A stretch of 5,175 nt of DNA from Candidatus Altimarinota bacterium. Its GTDB lineage: Bacteria; Patescibacteriota; Gracilibacteria; Absconditabacterales; Absconditicoccaceae. Location: contig WFMP01000104.1 of the NCBI GenBank assembly GCA_015489035.1, positions 1 through 5,175 of the forward strand, given 5' to 3'. The number at the start of each line of letters is the position of its first letter. Position 1 is the stretch's first letter. Of this stretch, positions 1-5,175 are shown piece after piece. Under the pieces are notes generated by a model. It had not been told where the DNA came from and searched no databases. It worked only from the letters and a program-made list of their open reading frames with translations. The position numbers were made by a program, and so were the translations under genes.

Positions 1-171
1 TAAATTATATTTTTTTTCAATTTTAATATAGAATTTACCTAAAACATTATCTACTTTTTGTTCTAGAGAATTACTAATTTGATAATTTTCAATGTTATTG
101 TTTTGAGCATAAGATAAATTTAATCAGAAACTTGCTAAGATAATTCAAATTGTCAAAATAATTTTTTTCAT
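1..171 (-). CDS. Secreted protein of unknown function, N-terminal part (runs off window)
   Basis: Read on the minus strand with UGA as glycine, the first 57 codons are open to the window edge. The start is the ATG at 171-169. Residues 1-22 form a clear Sec signal peptide: a KK pair after the initial Met, a hydrophobic core (IILTIGIILASFGLNL), then SYA followed by QNNN as the likely signal peptidase I site after residue 22. Two of the glycines in the core (residues 9 and 16) are TGA codons, so under the standard code this would look like a broken fragment. The mature start is polar, then becomes charged and probably helical (SLEQKVDNVLGKFYIKIEKK). I do not recognise the family. The protein is exported across the cytoplasmic membrane; whether it is released or anchored depends on the missing part. 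A TATAAT -10 lies about 34 bases upstream of the start. Confidence 0.8.
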
Positions 172-278
172 AATTTATTTTTTAATATTTAAAAATGTAT
201 TTGTATTATACTTTTTTTATGTTAAATTACAGTAAAGAAACTTAAAAAGTTATTTACATTATTTTTACAAACAATATT
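172..278. promoter_or_regulatory. Divergent intergenic region with a minus-strand -10 box
   Basis: This 107-base gap lies between two genes pointing outward, so it must hold both promoters. On the minus strand a perfect TATAAT occupies 210-205, suitably placed for the secreted-protein gene, but I see no good -35 at 16-18 bases from it. For the plus-strand pseudouridine synthase gene only weak AT-rich -10 candidates are visible. No Shine-Dalgarno motif precedes either start codon (the bases just before them are AAATT and ATATT). No hairpin or RNA gene is evident. Confidence 0.5.
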
Positions 279-935
279 ATGATTATTAAATTACAAAATT
301 TTTTACAAAATTACAAGATTTGGAATGATGAAACATTTATTTTAGAAGATAAAAACTATTATTATTTTTGGAAAAAACCTTGATTAGCTTCAAGTTGGGG
401 AGAAAAGAAATCTATTTTAGATTTAATTAAAGAATGAGAAGTTTTAGAAAATCAAAAAGAAATTTTTTCACCAGAAGAGGAATATTGATTATTAAACAGA
501 CTTGATAATGATACTAGTTGATTTGTGTATTTTGCAAAAAGTAAGGAAATAAAAGAAAAATATAAAAATCTACAAAAAGAAAATCAAATAGATAAAACTT
601 ATTATGCAGTAGTTAGTTGAAAATTTTCTTATGATAATACAATTGTATCATATCCGATTATGCACAAAAATAAATCAAAAATGATAGCTATCAAAGAAAA
701 CAAAGATATTAAAAAAGGTAGATGAAAACAATTGTTAGTAGAAACAAAGATAAAAAAAATAAGATATGATAAACAGCTTGATTTAAGCTATCTTGAGGTT
801 CATATCTTAAAGTGAGTAAGACACCAAATAAGGGTGCATTTATCAAGTATTTGATTTCCTATATTTTGAGATAATCTTTATTGAGGAAAAGAGAATGATA
901 TCTTATGTTTATTTAGTGTGTGAATTAAAATTTAA
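279..935 (+). CDS. RluA-family RNA pseudouridine synthase
   Basis: The 218-residue product (UGA read as Gly, 11 in-frame TGA codons) belongs to the RluA family, which converts specific uridines in rRNA or tRNA to pseudouridine in the cytoplasm. Near residues 21-36 it has the usual opening ending in KKPGLAS. Motif II, LLNRLDNDTSGFVYFAK, starts at residue 71; D76 aligns with the catalytic aspartate, and Asn replaces the common His of HRLD. An ATYYAVV-like block (KTYYAVVSG) follows. GVRHQIRVHL (179-188) and GFPIFGDNLYGG match the conserved C-terminal motifs. There is no N-terminal S4 domain, as in E. coli RluA, and the overall length is close to that protein. It stops soon after the LCLFSVGIKI strand, lacking the usual final HP..F..P segment. 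The specific target uridine cannot be assigned. The stop TAA overlaps the stop of the convergent membrane-protein gene. The ATG start has no Shine-Dalgarno sequence. Confidence 0.9.
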
Positions 936-1837
936 TGTATGAATCAGGTTGAAAAATTTTTAACTAGATCAAAAACTATTACAATAAATAAGAAAATTAC
1001 AAATATTCATAAAAATACATTTCTAATAATATTTTTAGATTTTTTCATAGCTTCTTCATTTCACCTTGATGTGATAAGCAAACTTCAAGCATAGATCAAT
1101 ACCAATATAATAAGAACTCATAATATCCAACCTAATATCTTTCCTGCTCAAGCTATAAAATTTGAACCAGAAGAAACAAATGAATCTGATTGAGCCATAA
1201 AATATATATAATCTAAAACTTTTATAGCTACCAAAGCTAAAATAATATTTAAAATTCAAGTCCTAGCTGTCTTAATTTTATCTTCTTTTTCTTGAGCTTG
1301 CATCATCTTAAATCAATAATATACCATCATAATAAAAGCAATATAATATGCAGCTGATTTTAAAAATATTAATATACCTCAAATTATTTTGTTTTGTGTT
1401 CATATAATTGTTGTTGATGCTGTAGTTGTATTTCATCATACATTCAGAACTGTTCATAATAACCATATTGAACCAAATATTAGAAAAGCTCAATAAAATA
1501 GATATAAAATATTTGATTTCGCCTTTTTTAATTCTCCGTCATCATCTGCATTTAAAACAAATAATGCTCAAGCCCATAGAAAAAATATAAACATTAATCA
1601 TACTGCAATATCTCTTATTTTATTCCATATAATTCATCATCAAGAGATAGAGGGAAAGAATAAATTCATAATATTTTTTTTTAATGAATTTTTTTTATTT
1701 ATTGATCATGAAAATCATTTATTGTATCAAAAATTATTATGTGGTATGTTTTCAAATTTTGGTGCTACTGCAAAAGAAGAAGCTGTAAAAAATAAGATAA
1801 AAGAAGTAAATAATCACAAAAATATTTTTTTTATCAT
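932..1837 (-). CDS. Signal-peptide membrane protein with three tandem pilin-like (T4SS pilin / VirB2-like) hairpins
   Basis: Reading UGA as glycine gives 301 residues with 23 TGA glycines against about 6 GGN. Residues 1-25 are a Sec signal peptide (MIKK, hydrophobic core, ending in AVA before PKFEN). This decides the ATG at 1837 over the internal ATG at 1669 (Met57). After a polar linker come three related hairpins of two hydrophobic helices joined by a charged loop: about residues 76-131 (loop ADDDGELKKAKSNI), 154-213 (loop AQEKEDKIKTARTGI) and 233-293 (loop TSRGNEEAMKKSKNI). The pattern 'YAG..hh.s.GNEE..KK.KN.I', then a hydrophobic helix, resembles the T4SS_pilin/TrbC-VirB2-like small membrane proteins common in Patescibacteria; this is from memory, not a search. 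Inferred topology is six membrane helices with the basic loops cytoplasmic. Its role is unknown; a pilin-like subunit or membrane scaffold is possible. It stands alone, divergent from valS and convergent with the pseudouridine synthase gene. Confidence 0.82.
959..1612 (-). repeat. Three internal protein-level repeats (two-helix hairpins)
   Basis: Within the membrane-protein gene, three segments at about 1612-1445, 1378-1199 and 1141-959 encode the same layout: hydrophobic helix ending near a Gly, a short acidic then lysine-rich loop of the form (D/E)(D/E)xx(K/M)KK(A/S)K, and a second hydrophobic helix. The third copy is closest to the pilin-family consensus. The repeats are diverged in DNA and protein, so they reflect an old duplication rather than recent tandem copying. 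Confidence 0.65.
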
Positions 1838-1974
1838 TTTTAATTTTTTAATAAGATTAAATTGTACTAGATTATAAAAAAAAATATATATATTTCAATT
1901 TAGAAAAAAATATATTGAAAACATACTAAAACTTTATATATTTACTGAAAGAATTTATTTTTTTATTTGTAAGA
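1838..1974. promoter_or_regulatory. Divergent promoter region between the membrane-protein gene and valS
   Basis: Two promoters appear back to back. On the minus strand TTGAAA (1898-1893) and a perfect TATAAT (1876-1871) are separated by 16 bases and would give a leader of roughly 25-30 bases for the membrane-protein gene. On the plus strand TTGAAA (1915-1920) and TATATT (1937-1942), also with a 16-base spacer, would give a similarly short leader for valS. The two -35 elements form a 7-base inverted repeat, TTTCAAT (1893-1899) and ATTGAAA (1914-1920). There is no room for a T-box leader before valS, and no Shine-Dalgarno motif precedes either start. Assigned by consensus match only. Confidence 0.6.
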
Positions 1975-4900
1975 ATGACAACATTCGAAAAAAATTATGA
2001 CCATAAAAAAAATGATAAAATTTATGTAAATTGGGAAATTAATTGATTTTTTAAAGAGAATAAAGATGCTAAAAACTGAAAATTTTTTATGCCACTTCCA
2101 CCTCCAAATGTAACTTGAGTTTTACACATAGGTCATGCTCAAATGCTTACTGTAGAAGATATTATGGTAAGATATAATAGAATGATAGGTAAAAAAACTT
2201 TATGGATACCTGGAACAGACCATGCTTGAATTTCTACACAAGTAGTTGTTGAAAAAAAACTTAAAAAAGAAAAAAATCTTACAAGACAACAACTTTGAAG
2301 AGTTAAATTTTTGCAAGAAGTTTGGAAATTTGTAAAAGAATCTAGATCTACTATTATTGCTCAATCTAAAAAAATGTGAGCTTCTTTGGATTGGTCAAAA
2401 GAACAATTTACACTTTCAGAAAGAAATTTTAGAGCAGTTAGAAAAGTTTTTAAAGAATTGTATAAAAAAAATAAAATTTATAAAAGTTCTTATATGACAA
2501 ATTGGTGTCCTAGATGCCAGACAGTTTTGTCAGATTTAGAAGTTTTGATGAAAGAATGACAAGGAAAATTAGTTTACATTAAATATTTTGTTACTTGAAA
2601 GTGAGATAGTATTACAGTCGCAACTACTAGACCTGAAACAATGTTTGCAGATGTTGCTATAGCTGTAAATCCTTCGGATAAAAGATATAAAAAATATATT
2701 TGAAAAACTGTTCAAATACCTATTGTAAATAGAGAAATTCCTGTAATTTGAGATTATGATGTAGATATTAGTTTTTGAACATGAGCTTTGAAAATTACTC
2801 CAACTCATGATAAAGCAGATTTTGAAATTGCAAAAAGACATGATTTGCCTATGGATTTGTATGCTATAAATAAAGATGGAGAATTAACCGATATTTGCGG
2901 AACATTTGCTTGAACAAAAGTAGAAAATTCTATTGAGTTAGTTGTAGAACATCTAGAAAACATTTGAAATCTTGAAAAAGTAGAAGATTATACTCATAAT
3001 GTTCCAAGGTGTGAAAGATGTGATACTTTGGTTCAACCTTTAGTTTCAGAACAATGGTTTATGGATGTTCAAGAAGCTTGAGATAAATCTATGCAAGCTA
3101 TTGAAAAATGAGAGGTAAATGTGGTCCCTTCGAGATTTAATAAGACTTTTTATCAATGGTTGGGTAATTTACAACCTTGGTGTATTTCAAGACAGTTATG
3201 GTGGGGACATAGGATTCCAGTTTGGACTTGTAAAAATTGACATAAAAATGTTTTTGATGAAGATGTTATTTTAGAAAAATATAATAATACTGAAAAGAAA
3301 GAAACTACCTGAAATGTTTGGCTAGATATGATAATTTTTAATTTAGTTGCAGATAGTAAGTTAGAAAATCCTTTTAATATTGAAAGATTAATAGAAGTTC
3401 TGTATCAAGATAGTTTTGTAAAAGCTCAATGAAAAGTTTATGAAAGCTATATCGAGTCTTATAAGTTAAAATCTAAAGAACTATGAAAATATGAAGAAGA
3501 TTTACTTAAATTAGAAAACATATTAGAATCTGTAAAATCTGAAGATGTAGATATGATTATGGAAGCTGGTAATGATTTGGCAACATATTTAATGGATTCA
3601 TTATTTTTAAAACCTAATGATGATACTTATTATTTTGAATTAAGTTGTTCTGAATGTTGAAATACTGAATTAATTCAAGAAGAAGATACTTTGGATACTT
3701 GGTTTAGCTCTTGATTATGGCCATTTACAGTTTTGTGACGGCCTGAAAAGACAGATTTATTGGAAGATTTTTATCCAAATACTGTACTTGAAACGGGTTA
3801 TGATATTATTTTCTTTTGGGTAGCTAGGATGATGATAATGTGATATGAAAATATGTGATGATCTGAAGAAAATGATAATTTTGATTGGAAACCATTTGAA
3901 AATGTATATCTACATGGATTAGTTAGAGATGAAAAGTGAAAGAAAATGTCAAAATCAAAATGAAATGTTGTAGATCCATTAGACAAAATAAAAGATTATG
4001 GTGCTGATCCTTTAAGATTATCATTAATTTTGTGAACAACACCAGGTAATGATTTAAACTTTTCTGATGATAAATTAGATTATAATAATAGATTTTTAAA
4101 TAAATTATGGAATGCTTCTAGATTTGTATTTAATAAAGCAGAAGTAGAAGATAGTGAATGAATAATTTATGAAGAACTTTATAATTTATTAAAAGGGAAC
4201 AAAGAACAACTTACAAGTTTTGATACTTGGATTTTATCTTGATTAGATGAATTGATAGGGCAAGTTCAAGATAGTATGGATAAATTTTATTTTGGAGAAG
4301 CTTTTGTGAATGTTCAAAAATATGTTTGGAATAAGTTTTGTGATTGGTATATAGAAATTTCAAAATATGATGATGGACCATTTACACCGACTGTTTTGCT
4401 TTATTCTTTATGAACAATTTATAAATTATTACATCCAGTTGTTCCTTTTATTACAGAGGAATTATGGAGTAAAATGAAGTTTGAATGAAACTTAATGATG
4501 AGTAGTTTTCCAAGTAAATTATGAATTCAAAGGGATGAAACTATAGATTTATTGGTAGATATTATTATTTGATTAAGAACTTTGAGGAGTAAAAATAATA
4601 TAAAACCTCATCAAGAAATAGATGTTTTGATAGAAAATTTTAAAGATACAAAAATAAGTAAATATAAAGAAATCTTAAAAAAGATAGTTGTAGTTTGAAA
4701 TATTTTAGAAAAAGATGATTGAGATGTGATAACTGATATTGTTTGAAATCAGAAAATTTGAATATTAATTCCAGAATCAGAAGTTAATTTTAAAGATAGA
4801 TTAAAAGAATTAGAAAATATTTTACAAGAAGAAGAACAATTTCTTAACTGAATTAGAAAGTTACTTTCATCTCCTGGATTTAGACAAAATGCAAATGAAA

Positions 4901-4998
4901 ATGTAATCAAACAAAAAGAAAGTAAAAAAGAAGAAATCGAAGCTAAAATACTGAAGATTAAGGAAGAAATATCGAAGCTGAAAATTAAGTTGAAATAA
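1975..4998 (+). CDS. valS: Valyl-tRNA synthetase (class I, UGA-as-Gly)
   Basis: ValRS charges tRNA(Val) with valine in the cytoplasm and hydrolyses mischarged threonine. With UGA as Gly the frame runs 1007 residues with about 41 TGA and 18 GGN glycines. Class I signatures are complete: PPPNVTGVLHIGH (HIGH at 51-54), PGTDHAG (79-85) and KMSKS (657-661, flanked by TGA-coded glycines). The CP1 editing domain shows TTRPET (217-222) and ITPTHDKADFEIAKRHDL (from 274). Paired cysteines C178/C181 and C346/C349 look like a zinc site. QPWCISRQLWWGHRIPVW (400-417), LDTWFSS (573-579) and ETGYDIIFFWVARM (606-619) follow. The anticodon-binding domain begins near NKLWNASRF (709-717), and a charged helical coiled-coil tail ends the protein, as is usual for ValRS. 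It is longer than typical bacterial ValRS (about 880-950) because of an insertion at about 427-555. Residue 589 is a CGG where family members have Trp (LGWPE). A terminator follows directly. The ATG is chosen for its position just before the family's N-terminal block. Confidence 0.97.
3253..3639 (+). other. Extra segment inserted in the ValRS zinc-ribbon region
   Basis: Between IPVWTCKNGH (ending at residue 423) and CSECGNTELIQEEDTLDTW (from residue 558), ValRS proteins with a zinc ribbon here normally have only a short linker. This gene has about 130 residues (427-555), so roughly 110 are extra. The segment is in frame, uses TGA for glycine like the rest and is as AT-rich, so it is not a foreign sequence or an intein: it has no N-terminal Cys or C-terminal HN junction. 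It opens with a mixed hydrophobic part (WLDMIIFNLVADSKLENPF), then charged, probably helical stretches (KSKELGKYEEDLLKLENILE). C419, H423, C558 and C561 could still form one zinc site, with the insertion as an outward lobe. Confidence 0.6.
3739..3741 (+). other. CGG codon at a conserved tryptophan position of ValRS
   Basis: Residue 589 of ValRS is encoded by CGG in the context LWPFTVLG-CGG-PEKTDLL. In ValRS proteins such as the E. coli enzyme the motif reads TLGWPE, so the expected residue is Trp. This is the only CGN codon in any gene of the window; all arginines elsewhere are AGA or AGG. The codon is therefore a candidate for CGG read as tryptophan rather than arginine. A TGG-to-CGG substitution, or a sequencing error, remains possible. 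Confidence 0.55.
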
Positions 4999-5008
4999 TT
5001 GTTGTAAG

Positions 5009-5038
5009 TGATATAATTTAATTTATATCATTTTTTTT
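5009..5038 (+). terminator. Rho-independent terminator of valS
   Basis: A perfect 8-base stem, TGATATAA (5009-5016) and TTATATCA (5023-5030), encloses a 6-base loop and is followed by eight T residues (5031-5038). A G-T wobble and further A-T pairs can extend the stem outward. It begins 11 bases after the valS stop and fits an AT-rich intrinsic terminator, separating valS from the next gene. Confidence 0.8.
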
Positions 5039-5069
5039 ATCATAGCCAATAAAAAAGTAAATAAAAAAT

Positions 5070-5097
5070 TTGACTAAAAATGTATAATAACTATTAT
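5070..5097 (+). promoter_or_regulatory. Promoter of the downstream plus-strand gene
   Basis: TTGACT (5070-5075) and TATTAT (5092-5097) are separated by 16 bases and match the sigma-70-type consensus well. They lie after the valS terminator and about 33 bases before the next ATG, so the next gene likely has its own transcript. Competing -10-like TATAAT boxes sit at 5083-5088 and 5115-5120; the octamer TGTATAAT occurs at both places (5081-5088, 5113-5120), so the true -10 is uncertain. Confidence 0.55.
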
Positions 5098-5129
5098 ATT
5101 GTAGTATTTATTTGTATAATTTTAAAAAT

Positions 5130-5175
5130 ATGTCTGAAAAGGAAAATAATTTAGATGAGTTAAATGATATTGATA
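5130..5175 (+). CDS. Start of an unidentified protein (runs off window)
   Basis: An ATG at 5130 opens a frame of 15 codons plus one base to the window end, reading MSEKENNLDELNDID. It follows a terminator and a good promoter match, on the same strand as valS, which supports a real gene start. The visible N-terminus is acidic, polar and without a hydrophobic segment, so it is probably a cytoplasmic protein. Too little is present to name a family. No Shine-Dalgarno sequence precedes it; the upstream bases are TTTTAAAAAT. Confidence 0.55.
   Translation, partial: MSEKENNLDELNDID

Noticed and set aside
936..975. Terminator at the convergent junction
   Set aside because: Only AT-rich partial palindromes such as AAAAATTTTT are present; no stable stem with a T tract.
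939..1094. 51-codon plus-strand ORF starting MNQVEKFLTRS just after the pseudouridine synthase stop
   Set aside because: It lies wholly antisense to the membrane-protein gene, has no recognisable motif, and is explained as a shadow of that gene.
1056..1493. Short standard-code ORFs of about 60 codons at 1056-1259 and 1308-1493
   Set aside because: They overlap the 301-residue membrane-protein gene in other frames and have low-complexity products rich in Phe, Tyr, Ile and Ser, typical of AT-rich noise.
1667..1669. Internal ATG (Met57) as start of the membrane protein
   Set aside because: The upstream ATG at 1837 adds a textbook signal peptide in frame and sits just downstream of a good promoter.
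1943..1974. T-box or other riboswitch leader for valS
   Set aside because: The leader after the predicted promoter is only about 30 bases, with no hairpins or T-box core.
3253..3639. Intein or mobile element in valS
   Set aside because: There are no splice-junction residues (Cys/Ser start, HN end), no endonuclease motif, and no change in codon use; the segment sits in a surface zinc-ribbon loop.
2569..3986. Standard-code ORFs at 2569-2841 and 3798-3986
   Set aside because: They lie inside valS in other frames; composition is biased (Ser, Asn, Ile, Phe) and no family is recognisable.
1975..4998. valS as a decayed pseudogene with dozens of in-frame stops
   Set aside because: All internal stops are TGA, none is TAA or TAG, many fall on invariant glycines, and every catalytic motif is intact. 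Recoding explains it better.
1..5175. CRISPR arrays, tRNA or rRNA genes, insertion sequences
   Set aside because: No regularly spaced direct repeats, cloverleaf-like segments, transposase motifs or terminal inverted repeats were seen on either strand.

Overview
The window is very AT-rich and its genes only read through when UGA is translated as glycine (translation table 25). Every long reading frame contains many in-frame TGA codons, and in the recognisable families they sit on invariant glycines (for example PPPNVTG, PGTDHAG and KGKKMSKSKG of valyl-tRNA synthetase). All complete genes end in TAA. This points to the Absconditabacteria (SR1) / Gracilibacteria branch of the Patescibacteria (CPR). 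The only CGN codon in any gene of the window, a CGG, falls on a conserved tryptophan of valyl-tRNA synthetase. That tilts the guess towards Absconditabacteria, where CGA/CGG reassignment to Trp has been proposed from computational screens. Under the standard code the region looks like scattered fragments, so conventional annotation would miss essentially everything here.

Layout from left to right: (1) the 5' end of a minus-strand gene for a secreted protein with a clear signal peptide (1-171), of unknown function. (2) A short divergent intergenic region (172-278). (3) A plus-strand RluA-type pseudouridine synthase (279-935). (4) A convergent minus-strand gene (932-1837) for a 301-residue membrane protein with a signal peptide and three tandem pilin-like helical hairpins; its stop codon overlaps that of the pseudouridine synthase within a shared TTAA. 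(5) A divergent promoter region (1838-1974) with back-to-back -35 elements. (6) A long plus-strand valyl-tRNA synthetase gene, valS (1975-4998, 1007 codons plus stop), carrying an insertion of roughly 110 residues in a zinc-ribbon region. (7) An intrinsic terminator, then a new promoter, then (8) the first 15 codons of another plus-strand gene (5130 onward).

The genes do not form an operon. Each is separated from its neighbours by strand switches or by its own promoter or terminator. Two are translation housekeeping functions (tRNA charging, RNA pseudouridylation) and two encode exported or membrane proteins. No start codon is preceded by a recognisable Shine-Dalgarno sequence. The items most worth following up are the CGG-at-tryptophan position, the triple pilin-hairpin protein and the ValRS insertion.
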